A stretch of DNA of 64,000 bases, from assembly GCF_042100115.1 (NCBI RefSeq), contig NC_091276.1, forward strand, positions 372,001 to 436,000, written 5' to 3'. A model generated the notes under the pieces. It was not told the DNA's origin and did not search any database. It saw only the letters and a program-made list of their open reading frames with translations. A program made the position numbers and the translations under genes. Origin of the DNA: Alternaria dauci. Taxonomy: Eukaryota > Ascomycota > Dothideomycetes > Pleosporales > Pleosporaceae. Shown here piece after piece: positions 1 to 10,067 of the stretch. The first letter of the stretch is position 1, and every line of letters starts with the position of its first letter.

Positions 1-1722
1 TACAGGACGAGTGGATGTGCTAAGGCTAGTAGGCCGTGCACTCGAGCTCGTCGCCGTCGTAGGCACAGGCGCCGCACTCGACGCCGCCGGAGAGGAAGAA
101 GATGAAGATGAAGCAGCAGACGATAGGGCGCCTAAACGTTGGATGCACGGAGTCAGACTACCATCTCACAGTGTTTCTACAAGACAAGACATGACTAACC
201 TGAAGATGGAGCGTTGGAGCTACCGCAGTTACCGAAACCAGGCTGGCAGCCGGTTCCGCAGTGGCCCGCGGTGTTGCCACAGAAATTGTATTGAGAGCAG
301 CATTCGCCTTCGGCGAAACCTGTGTAGTTGAAGATGGTTAGTCAAGCTCATTCCTGTCACCATTACTTGCGGTTCTTACCGAGACAGGTGAAGCCAGATG
401 CAGCTCCGCAGGTAGCATCAGGCGAGGTTGCGGTGGGAGTAGATACAGGTCCGCTGGAAGTACCACTGCTGGCACCACTCGGTGCCGGTGTTGCGGTAGG
501 TGTTGAGAAGGAAGCAGAGGTTGCTACACGGCCGCTCGACGCATCGCGGTACCAGTTTGCTTCTGGCTCGCCGAGACACTCGCCGAGGGTGACGAGCCTG
601 TAGCCCTTTGCCGTCATGGTATCGAGCATGTAGCCAGTCAGGTTCTGTGCCGTCTGCTGGTGGATGTCGTGCGCGATGACATGGAAAGCGTCGACTTGGG
701 CGTTGCTGGGATTGATGGCGTTGGCCACCCGGTCTTTGGCATTCTGGACAGTCTCGGGCGTGATGTTGTTATAGTCGTCAGTGTCCAGGTCAAAGTACGA
801 CACGACGTATCCCAGGTCCGCGAGATCTTGCTGGCAGCCTGATGCGGCTGTGCAAGAGGAGTAAGGCGGGCGCATGTAGGTGGGGAATCTTCCCAAGATG
901 TTGGCAAGTGCCATCTAGAGTCTCGGCTTAGTATCATCTATGCATGTGCTTCGACTGCGCTGTCATACCTCGAGCTTGACCATCTGGTCGTAGCGTTGTT
1001 CCCGGGTGATGGCGCTGAGATCTTGATGCGACCAAGTGTGACTTGCAACTTGGTGTCCTTCAGCAATCATCCGCTGAATAATAGCAGGCCATGGCTGGCC
1101 CGCATCGTCAATCGCGCCCTTGCCAATGTTGATTCCAGTGACAAAGAAAGTCGCCTTTGCTCCATAAGCCGCAAATTGATCGAGTACTCCTGAGGTGTAG
1201 ATATAAGGACCATCGTCGTACGTAATAGCAATCATGTTTGGCTCAGTGCAGTCGTAGATACCCTCTCCACCATAGGGTTGGTTGCCGAGCCTAGGACGAG
1301 GAATCTCACGGGTGCTGCCTCCAGCCGGGATCCGATTGGCATCGCAGCCTGGGCCATATTGGAACTGGCAGTCGGGCGCCTCGCAGTAATCACCTGGGCA
1401 AAATCAGCTTCCATCTTTCGAGGTTGTTGTACGCGAGCATCTTACTTCCTTGGCCACAGTAACCTGCTATGGAGCAGCAGAATCCCGCATCGCAGCTAGC
1501 ACCACCCTGGTCCGCTCCGCATCGACCATTGTTGCCGCCCTGACGCGCTGCCAAACGGTGCTCGGGTGCTGCAATACGTGCATGTCCACCAAGAATGTTC
1601 CTAGCCTTGAGTTTCCCAACATCTCTCTGTCCCATGCCAATGATCTTCGGAACAGGAAAGTCGCCATGGGCAGCCACAATAGGCGCGATGAGGCCTGCAG
1701 CACAAAGTCCGGAGAAACGCAT
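1..1722 (-). CDS. Chitin deacetylase with two CBM18 chitin-binding modules (3' end cut by the window)
   Basis: Secreted carbohydrate esterase family 4 enzyme that removes acetyl groups from chitin. Exons, read on the minus strand: 1722-1446, 1393-969, 914-380, 319-200 and 131-1. The introns are 52, 54, 60 and 68 bp, all GT..AG. The reading frame (496 codons so far) runs off the window start. A hydrophobic signal peptide opens the protein. An N-terminal cysteine-rich CBM18 follows (CGADQGGASC, FCCS, YCGQG). The NodB domain shows its usual motifs: TYDDGP, SHTWSH, RPPYSSC, DLDTDD and AHDIH. After a Ser/Thr/Pro linker comes a second CBM18 (CCSQYNFCG, HCGTGC), then a new Ser/Thr-rich stretch. Only by joining the 3' exons does the second chitin-binding module appear; reading straight through 380 gives a false stop. 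Such enzymes are known to remodel the wall or hide chitin from chitinases. The family call is firm; the C-terminus is unseen. Confidence 0.9.
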
Positions 1723-4120
1723 TATGATAATTCGGTATGAATGAGTATGTGAAACGAGTGTGAGATCAAAATAAAGGCTTGATCGACCAAAATTAAGTCT
1801 GATAAAGGTAAAGACGACAACTGCAAAGGAATGAGCAAGCTGCGCTTTTCAACGTATAAAGTGGAAAACGATGTAGCAAGAAGAAGAGAAGGGCATGGGT
1901 GCTAACATATATAAGAGGCGACGACTAGTCACATGCCCAGAGATTGGAATAGAACGAGGGAGACGCCTATTGTGCTTGGCCATCGACGGGTCAGCCGCCG
2001 CGCGTGTCAGATTTGGTCGAGGCTTACACTGAGACTGCGATACAGGAGGCAGCCGGCTAGCGTGGAGTTTACCATCTATGTCATCATGGAAATTAGCATG
2101 TAAGCTGTTGATACTTCATCCAGGTGAGGTTCTGACAGCGTCCCCGGGAACACTCGGGCGCACGCAGACATGTTCATGCTCTTTTGTTCTCTGACTGCGA
2201 ACACAACCCAGCTCGCGACTCGTGTCATGGCTCGACGTGACGAAGAAGCATGTTAACCTCGGTGGCTTTGTGGCGGTCGTGAGCCAAGCCATACCCCTGG
2301 ATCACTTCCAAAAAGGGTGCGTAGATCTGCATTAGCGCCCGAGATTCGCGTAGAAAGATCCGAAGTCCCAGGTTTGGGGGTCAGGTCCAGACTTTTTACT
2401 CCAGACTCTTGAAATAGCTCGCCGAGCTGGTACAACACACTGGGGTATGCGGTTCCGCACTCGAAGTTACTGCGCCCATCGAGTTACTCGATACTTGGGA
2501 TATCGCGGCCGGCTTCATCACCGCATTGGATGTTGGCGCGGTCATGATAGGTGATCAAGCTGACAGCTGCGGTGTAATATGTGCTTGGCATGTTGCAGCC
2601 GGGAAAAACTTCGGCGCCGTTGTCTCGAGACCCGATCGTTGGGCTCAGGTGTGCTGGTACGCGGTTGCCCGCGGTTTACCCAGAGCTTACTACTAAGTTC
2701 TTTTTCACGGGGTCTGCGGAAGCAGAAAAAGTAGCGGCGGTACCATGCGCTGGGGTCCATGGTTCGTTGCGTCGGAGTTTGTTGTGTTGTAGAAAAGGTT
2801 ATCAAGATCGGGACGGACGTTGCGCAACGTGCGTCCCGCGGTCGTTATGTCATCGCGCAATCACCAATGAGCGAGGGTGCCGAGAGCGTCGTCGCGTCTC
2901 GGTGAAATGAGATCACTTTCTTTCCCCCGCTTCGAATTATTGAGAACCATCATTCTTCTCGCTAGGCTTCGTGCTTCCGCTACGCCAGATGGAACGGCAC
3001 GGCAGGAATACCAGACATCCTCGCATTTTCACATCTGCAAGACCTCCGGTCTACGGAACACACGTCAGCGACGACTACGTAGGCAATTTTGTCACAAGGA
3101 TTGCAGCTTATATGTGATTCTTCATGTTCAATCATCGATCGTACCAAGAACCTAAAGGTTTTGTTTACTAGGATACGTCTATTGAGGAATTTTGACAACT
3201 GCGGAGAGACGGGTGGCGATGTGTGCGTTTGACAATCTCCCGGCTTCTCTGGAAATATCTCCCGCAGCTGACAGTCTTGTTGAGGTAGAATCCTCTCTTC
3301 TCTTCTGAGCGTTATCGTACCACAGTCCTCGTTAACTTGGGGGTACTTGGTGCTTGCAAAGACTTCTGGCAAATACAAACCGTATCACTGCTTGGTATAG
3401 ATTCGACTTGTTAACTGGCCACTACACCAGATCTGTAGCAGTTGAAGATATAGTCCATCGAAGCTTTGTCATCTTCGTGGCCGACTTACTGCAATGACTA
3501 ATCCCGCGATCGATGCCTTGGCCCGTTACAGGTGAGTGCTAGCCTAGGTGGCAAAAGCCAAGTGAGATGATGCAGGTAGATTGCGTGGTCGAGTTCTGGT
3601 GACAGGACGAAGACGCAGGCTGCCTAGATAGACTATACTTCTTCCTGTATTGGAGGTTATTTGCAGTGACAAATATAAGAGACAAAAACCCCATTTGAGG
3701 CTCAAGACGTAGACAACTCGTAACAAGAGAAACACGCTCGGTCAGTTCTTTACTTGTAGCTTAGCACCGTAATGTTCGATCTAGTGCTACTGCAAGTAGA
3801 TTCTACACTCGTATTCGCTCGTTGCCCTGTAGAAGTAGCAGTGTTCCATTCTGGGGATATGTCCATCGGCGCCATCCAGAAAAACTCTTTTGCTGAAATG
3901 GAATCCTTTCTTGATCCAAGTTTCCCTGGTTGGTTCCGCGAGAGAGTATTTTGGTGCTTGCATAGTACGCATCTCGTTGAAGTTAGTGTTCTCTGCCTGT
4001 AACGCCACCAGGTAGTGTGCACGGAGCACTTCGACGGCCATACACCAAAAAGTTCAACCCAACCACCACGCAGAGCAGCACAACACCACGATAACCACGA
4101 CACCGACGGGAGCAAAAAGC
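1723..4120. other. Gene-free stretch upstream of the chitin deacetylase
   Basis: I see no supportable coding region here. Open frames are short and do not look like known proteins. The part next to 1723 must hold the minus-strand promoter of the deacetylase. An AT-rich TATA-like run lies at 1906-1914, about 185 bp upstream of the start codon. No tRNA, repeat array or transposon end was recognised. Confidence 0.5.
4113..4117 (-). terminator. Pol III terminator of tRNA-Ala
   Basis: A run of five T on the minus strand begins three bases past the mature tRNA 3' end, as expected for RNA polymerase III termination. Confidence 0.75.
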
Positions 4121-4227
4121 TGGACTTGCAGGGAATCGAACCCTGGACCACTCCCAAGCTGCTCCTGTGCGTTTTACTGCTCAGGAGGTAATGCTAAGGG
4201 AGTATTATACCACTAAACCACAAGCCC
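4121..4227 (-). tRNA. tRNA-Ala (anticodon AGC) with a 35-nt intron
   Basis: The minus strand folds as a tRNA. The 7-bp acceptor stem pairs GGGCTTG with CAAGTCC and leaves a discriminator A. The D-loop has GG, the anticodon stem is CTCCC/GGGAG, and the T arm is CAGGG-TTCGATT-CCCTG. The anticodon loop reads TTAGCA plus T once an intron is removed, so the anticodon is AGC. The intron (4157-4191) sits one base 3' of the anticodon, the standard nuclear tRNA intron position. The acceptor stem contains a G3:U70 wobble, the established identity element for alanine. A T5 run at 4113-4117, just past the 3' end, fits an RNA polymerase III terminator. The D stem is weak (one G-U pair and one mismatch). 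Confidence 0.93.
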
Positions 4228-5189
4228 GATTTCCAGTTGGAGCTGGATGCTGTTGATGAAAACTTCGAAGCGTGGCAACATAACAGTCCCAGTGAAAAAA
4301 AAAACAATCGAAAGAACTGGTGTTGGGCAGTGGATTGCATGGAACCAACTTTCAAGGGTGGAGACGAGCATCGTTCCAGACCACCCACCATCCGTCCGAG
4401 ATTTCAGGGTCTCCACGAACACCAAGGTGTCTTTGTAAGCTCTCCCTACGAGCAATGCTTCATGCATATATCTATTCAATGTATGACGATGGCTAATATA
4501 CTGACGCACAAGAACCACTCCTGTGACGCCATCCAATCTAAATCTAAATCGCCACTCCCACGGCACCAACTCTCTCAACCAACTCATGCCACCTGTTCAT
4601 GCCGAGGCATCGAATATTACCACGTGTGCGATCGCTCGGCTACGCACTGCTTCCACGCCAGGTTAGCTGCAGGTGTTAGGCGGAGATCAGGGCTGCATGA
4701 GGCCTGTCAAGCGACACTTCCCCTTCCAATGACGTCTCTGCATACCACGCAAAGTACTCCCAATCACACCTGGCTCCAAAGCTCATCGCAGCGCAACCAC
4801 GGCGTGAGGGGCAGAGTGCTCCAGGCCCTCGCTGCACACAAACCCCATAGCAAACTCGTCCCTTACTCTCCTTCAGCGCGACCCACACTGGGAAGGAAGC
4901 AACGGTGAAGCTAGACCGCATTTCGCTTAGACTAGCGCAAGCACAACCCCCCCAAACTGAAAATATGAGTTTTGTGCCCCTCGCTCTCTCTCCAACAATC
5001 TCAAACCCCTCAGCTTCCGATATCTCAATCAATTGGTGGTGTGCGACTCTTTGACCAACTCTTCAGAAGACAGCAATCTTCTAACGTCACTCCCTTGGAC
5101 TTTTGATACTTCGGTAAGAGCGAAGCCGCCCTGTTTGCGCATATGTCACGGCTAACATTACTAGGTCTCTTCCTAAAAACTCTACCAAA
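4228..5189. other. Intergenic region between tRNA-Ala and the CCHC zinc-finger gene
   Basis: This holds the upstream region of the plus-strand zinc-finger gene that starts at 5190 and the 5' flank of the tRNA gene. One open frame (4237-4908) is long, but its composition is not protein-like and it matches nothing I know. CT-rich runs near 4980-5010 suggest the core promoter or 5' UTR of the next gene. Confidence 0.4.
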
Positions 5190-6007
5190 ATGGACTCTTA
5201 CCAAGCACCTGCTGCTGGCGCCGGTGGCCGTGGCTGCTACAACTGTAAGTTGATACCATGGGACTATGCCGCGACACGGTCCGAATGCGGCCCCGCTTGA
5301 TATACGATGGCGAGATGGCACTGTTTCTCAGGGTCCAGCAAAGTCCAGAAGCATATGCGAGCGCGGCACGCCCTACGATCTCGGCATCACGACATCACCA
5401 CAAACACTTCACTAACAAGACACAGGCGGAGACTCGTCTCACCGCGCTGCCGAGTGCCCCACCAAGGGTACCCCAACCTGCTACAACTGCGGCGAGAAGG
5501 GCCACGTTAGCCGTGAGTGCACTTCTCCCCAGGCTGAGAAGACCTGCTACCGCTGCGGTGGCACCGGCCACATCTCGCGCGAGTGCACCAAGGACGGCGG
5601 CGCCCAGATGGGTGGCCGTGGCGGCGGCAGCCAAGAGTGCTACAAGTGTGGTCAGGTCGGTCACATTGCCCGCAACTGCTCCCAGGGCGGCGGCTACGGC
5701 GGTGCTGCTGGCGGATACGGTGGTGGCCGTGGAGGCTACGGTGGTGGTGCCGGTGGCTACGGCGGTGCCCGCCAGACCACCTGCTACTCGTGCGGTGGTT
5801 TCGGTCACATGAGCCGTGACTGCACCCAGGGCCAGAAGTGCTACAACTGTAAGTTTGGAACCATGACATCTAGCAGGATGACGACTAACTCTTTCAGGCG
5901 GCGAGGTCGGCCATCTGTCGCGCGACTGCCCCCAGGAGACTTCATCTGAGCGCGTGTGCTACCGCTGCAAGCAGCCCGGCCACGTCCAGAGCGCCTGCCC
6001 CAACTAG
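5190..6007 (+). CDS. GIS2: CCHC zinc-knuckle nucleic-acid-binding protein (GIS2/CNBP type)
   Basis: Single-stranded nucleic-acid-binding protein of the CNBP/Gis2/Byr3 family, known in yeast and animals to bind mRNA and affect translation. Exons 5190-5244, 5426-5848 and 5898-6007 give 195 aa. Seven C-x2-C-x4-H-x4-C knuckles are visible: [54 protein letters not shown] and [10 protein letters not shown] Gly/Arg/Tyr-rich RGG-like insert lies between knuckles 4 and 5, and a short Gly/Arg stretch (GGRGGG) between 3 and 4. Both introns (181 and 49 bp) split the same codon, the second Cys codon of a CYNC motif, in knuckles 1 and 6. Both have good GTAAGT-like donors. The length and knuckle number match the family. 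Confidence 0.95.
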
Positions 6008-6940
6008 GGTGTTCGAGACGGCGTCGATGTTTTGATCTGGAACGAGTTTGGACGGACGGCGGCGCTTCGTCGGAAGCAACGCCGGTCCTTGGGCCCACGA
6101 TGTGACGAACCATCGACATGATTACGATTTCTTTTCTTGTACATTTTCATTCAGCGGCTCGCTGCCGTTTTTCGACGCTTCACGAAAAGCACATCGTCGC
6201 CCGGGCATGATTGGACGGCCTTTTCCCGATTTTTGGCTAGTGTTTACTGTCAGAGAGAGAGTTGGTTATGGGAAAAGTCTTGATCCAGGAAGAGCGTTTG
6301 GTGGGAGATACAATGTGCGTGGATGGGAGAGCGGATGCTTGATGCGAGCAATGAATGAAGCGGTTGCGAGGTCTGGACGGAGGACTGCGACTGCAGGAGA
6401 GCGAGGTGTTCTCAATTGGCGGATGACTGGCCTCGTGGTTTGCGCATAGCAGCCCGGGGCTGGCTGAGGTTGAATGAAGAAACCGGAAAAGTCCCCACGA
6501 TTGGGTGGGCTCTTCACCTTTATACTGCGCCGTTTTCATGCACCGTGATGGACGTGCGCTAAACTAATTTGTGGGCATGTGGGATGGTGCCATGGTGTCA
6601 TGCGGTACTCATGGGTGGGTGGTAACTGTGTGTCATGCAGTAGTCATGGGTGATGATGGTGCTGCCATGACGGCAGAGAGAGAGTGTGAAGATGAGTGAG
6701 CACCGATGAATTTGCACCAAGTACTACTTGTCCAATGTAAGTTGTGTGGTAGCTGGGTGCGAATTCGAGGGGAGGTGCCAAGACGTTGTGCCTCCCGCGC
6801 GTTCGTTTACCGTTGACATCCCGCCTGAACCTGAACCCAAACAACCCATCGCCAGCGCCCCCACGATTCAACCGCGACAACACCGACGCGTCGCCCACAA
6901 CAACGCGCGCATTCACTCCTTGCGAACGAGTCGTCCGAAC
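6008..6940. other. Intergenic region, 3' of the zinc-finger gene and 5' of the CENP-C gene
   Basis: No gene is supported here. The left part should be the 3' UTR of the zinc-finger gene; the right part should be the promoter and 5' UTR of the CENP-C gene. Partly repeated short words (gtgtcatgcggtactcatgg and gtgtcatgcagtagtcatgg, near 6595-6650) form a degenerate direct repeat. Confidence 0.4.
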
Positions 6941-9900
6941 ATGGCGCCCACAAAGAAACGCGAAGCGCGCGAAAACAATTACTACAACGTTGGCGTGCAG
7001 GGAAGGTGGGCACTGAAGTGCTCCCGGCGTGCGCGTAAACAATAATTAACACTGCGCAGGAAAACGGGCATCACACTCGAAGACAAGGGCATCTACGACG
7101 AACATGGCCTCGAACCAGTCTCGGGCATCTTCTCGTCGCCAGAGCGGTCCCCGCCCAAGCGTGGAGAAGATGCGACGGGCTCAGGGCCAATGGAAATACA
7201 AAACAGTGCGTATACAACATAGTTGTCGCGAGAGCGCGCCCTCACACATGCCACAGGTTCCATGCCCGATCTCATGACATCCCACCAAATCCTGCGCAAC
7301 AGCCGAACAAACCTCCCTCCGCCCCGATCGCGCTCGCCCAAGAAGACAAACCTCGGATCCTCGCCGCGAAGACAGTCGTCAATGGCGCTGCGTAGCTCGC
7401 TTCCCCCGTCCAGCCCTGTGCGCGACTCTTCACAGCCCATTGCGCGACGCCTCGACTTTGAACAGGATGAATCTAGCCTGCAGGAAACGCCGGCGCTGAG
7501 CGGATCTGGCGCGCGACGTGGGGCGAGGCGATCAGACGTGTACGATGTACCCGAAGATGAGTCGCCGGCGCCAGACCCAAGTGCGGTTTTTGAAGAGAGC
7601 ATACAGGAAGAGATTGCGAACGAGTCGGGCGCACTTCCCGAGGAGAGTTTCTTCGGACAAGTAGGCGACGACAGCATGACCGACGGCGAGGCAGTTGAGG
7701 AACTAGAGATTGAAGAGGTGCAAGAAGAGTCTGAGATTGTGTCAGAACCCCCGAAAGAGACGGCCAAGAGAGGCAGGAAACGCAAGAGCGATGTTGCGCA
7801 AGGCTCAGAGGGCGAGCAGGAAGCAGCAGAGCAGCCGCGCAAACGGGGTCGCCCTTTTAAGGAAACCTCGGGAGCACAGAAGAGCAGCAAGAATGCGTCT
7901 GCACCAGCGACAGAGCGCCGGCGGTCGCAGCACGTGTCTGATGTTAGCGAAATGGAGGCGCCTATCGATGACTCGGTGGATCAGTCTGAGCAGGTCGAGG
8001 AGCAGATCCAGGAAGCACCTGTCGCACCGAAACGACGGGGGCGGCCACCCAAGGTACAACAGAATGCTGAGCGAGAAGAGAGCATCGTGGAAGCGCCAGT
8101 TGAAGATGTAGGCGATCAATCCGAACAGATTAACGAAGCGCCTGCACCGAAGAAGCGAGAACGGACAGCAAAAGTACAACCAAATGGCGACAACGCGTCA
8201 GCATCGGCATCGGCATCAGCCAAACCGGCCAAGAGCGCGCCTGTAGCAGACAAGTCTGATTCAGAATTCGCGAGACCTGAGAAACCCCGGGGTAGACGAC
8301 CAAAAGCCAATACCGACTCGACCAAATCAACAGCAGCCCCAAAACCTCCAAAGGAAAAGTCAAAAGAGAAGACGCCGCAGGCAGCAACAGACAACGAAGA
8401 AGCCGCTGGTAAACTAGTAGACGTCTACGGCAACCCTCTGAGCAAAAAGGATATCGACCAGATATCCGCGACATCAGGCGGATCGCGCTTCGGCCGCGGC
8501 CGCCACCTATCCGTCTTTCGTGAAATGGATCCGGAGAATGTTGCGCGCGTGGGTCGGACGGGGCGGCATCGTGTTGCGCCGATTGATTTTTGGAAAAACG
8601 ATCATATTAGCTATGAGCCGGATGGGAGTATGAGTAGTATTGTCAAGAGCCAGGTTGTGGAGGAGGAGAGGAGGAGAGTGGGCAGGAAGGCGTACAAGGG
8701 GAAGGGGAAGAAGAAGATGGTGGCCGTCGAGGAAGAGGAGGAGATTGAACTTGATCCGTGGGAGGAGGAGGGGACGCTTGTGGGTAACTTTCGTGGATTT
8801 GATCCGGTGGGTGAGGTTGCGAGTGGGGAGATTGTGGAAGATGGTATGTTTGACTCTGTCTCGTTTTCCTATCTACGGCCTTCTCTTCACACGTTCTTCA
8901 TTTTACTAACTACATAACCTTGTAGCAATCGCATGGACACAAAAGGGCGTGCAACCGCGCGACGTGGGCGACGGCGGTTTCAAATACGCAAAAATCGGAT
9001 CTGTCGGCAACTTCTTCAACTGGGGACTTATTGAACTCGGTCCCGATCAGATGAAGCGGACAAAGAACTCGAGGTACATGCACATGATTTTCAATGTGCA
9101 GAGCGGGACGGTCGAGGTGCGGATGCATGAGAATGAGTTTGTGGTGCACAAGATGGGAGTTTGGCAGGTGCCGAGAGGTATGTTTTGCGCTTTCTCTATC
9201 TCTCTCTTGTCTTTTCTCGTTTTCTTTCGAGTGTTTGGATACTCTCGCTGTCTATCTTCCTTGTATGCGTTCTCACTGTCACTTCGTCCATCCCCCCTCC
9301 CTTCTCCTTACTCGCTTCCTCTCCCTCCAATCCTTGTACGACAGCCGTTACATTATGCTCGACGCCAGACGGGCACACAATCGGGTGTTCGCGTCCCTGT
9401 ACCCCCCTTCTATCCCCCTTCTTTCCGCATACCACAACTTCCGCGTCGGTCGCTGCTGTGTACTCCTGCGCTGGAACGTCGCGCAACCCCCGAGAGAAAC
9501 CAGGGGCAAGCGAGTTTCTCGCCATGCAACATTGTTGCAAGCGAACACCGGTTTCGCGTCAGCCCGCATATGACTTGCAGCAGCAGCAGCACATGTTGTG
9601 TAACACTTGACGCCCTCCAGGCGCGCTTATGTTCGTGTTGACAGAACGGGGTGCAGCACCAACATGCATTGTCGTTCGTTCGCTTCCGTCTCTGGCGGTT
9701 ACGGCGCACACCCTCTCTCTTCTTCTCTCTCTCTTCCCGGCTTCCCCAGTTATCTATTTCGTATCCGGCGTCTGGTTCCCTCCCCTTGTTTCATTTCTCT
9801 CTCTCAGCCAACCATGTATCACCGTTTATCGCGTGGCGCGTTCCGTTTGTCTCCATGGCGTGTACGCGTTCTTATTGGTTGCATGCACACATTTCGTTCT

Positions 9901-10067
9901 TTTTTCCTTTAAGCGAATTGAGCAAGCACAGACACAAGACACAAGAAGCTAACACATGGCTATGACGATCAGGTAATACGTATTCCATCAAGAATATCGG
10001 CAGCGGGACGGCTCGTATCTTCTTCTCGCAGGCGAGGGAACTACATGTTGAAGATGCGGCGGAATGA
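6941..10067 (+). CDS. mif2: CENP-C / Mif2 inner-kinetochore protein
   Basis: Inner-kinetochore DNA- and CENP-A-nucleosome-binding protein. Exons 6941-7005, 7060-7205, 7257-8843, 8926-9177 and 9973-10067 give 714 aa. The N-terminus has the Mif2-type block (YYNVGVQGRKTGI, then GLEPVSGIFSSPE). The acidic middle has three AT-hook-like motifs: RKRGRPFK near residue 265, RRGRPPK near 330 and RGRRPK near 415. The CENP-C signature (GRTGRHRVAPIDFW) is near residues 505-520. The C-terminal cupin dimerisation domain starts near residue 600 (WGLIELGP, HMIFNVQSGTVEV, VWQVPRG) and finishes in the last exon (IKNIGSGTARIFF). The last intron is 795 bp, unusually long. It has a good donor (GTATGT) and a CTAAC branch site 20 nt before the acceptor. 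Residues about 232-310 hold two copies of a roughly 45-aa repeat. The family call is firm. Confidence 0.93.
9178..9972 (+). other. Unusually long (795 bp) intron of the CENP-C gene
   Basis: The intron joins the fourth and fifth coding exons in phase 1 and restores the end of the cupin domain. It is strongly pyrimidine-rich on the plus strand (many CTCTCT and TTTCT runs). The branch site is CTAAC at 9949-9953. No reading frame inside it resembles a protein I know. Confidence 0.8.

Noticed and set aside
4237..4908. 223-aa open frame between the tRNA and the zinc-finger gene
   Set aside because: It overlaps the tRNA 5' flank and the promoter region, has no recognisable domain, and is rich in His, Ser and Thr in a way typical of chance frames.
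5395..5808. 137-aa Thr/Ala/Val-rich frame on the minus strand
   Set aside because: It is the antisense shadow of the Gly-rich zinc-knuckle exon.
9196..9965. Several 70-150 aa frames inside the CENP-C intron
   Set aside because: They are low-complexity products of the CT-rich intron on both strands and resemble no protein.
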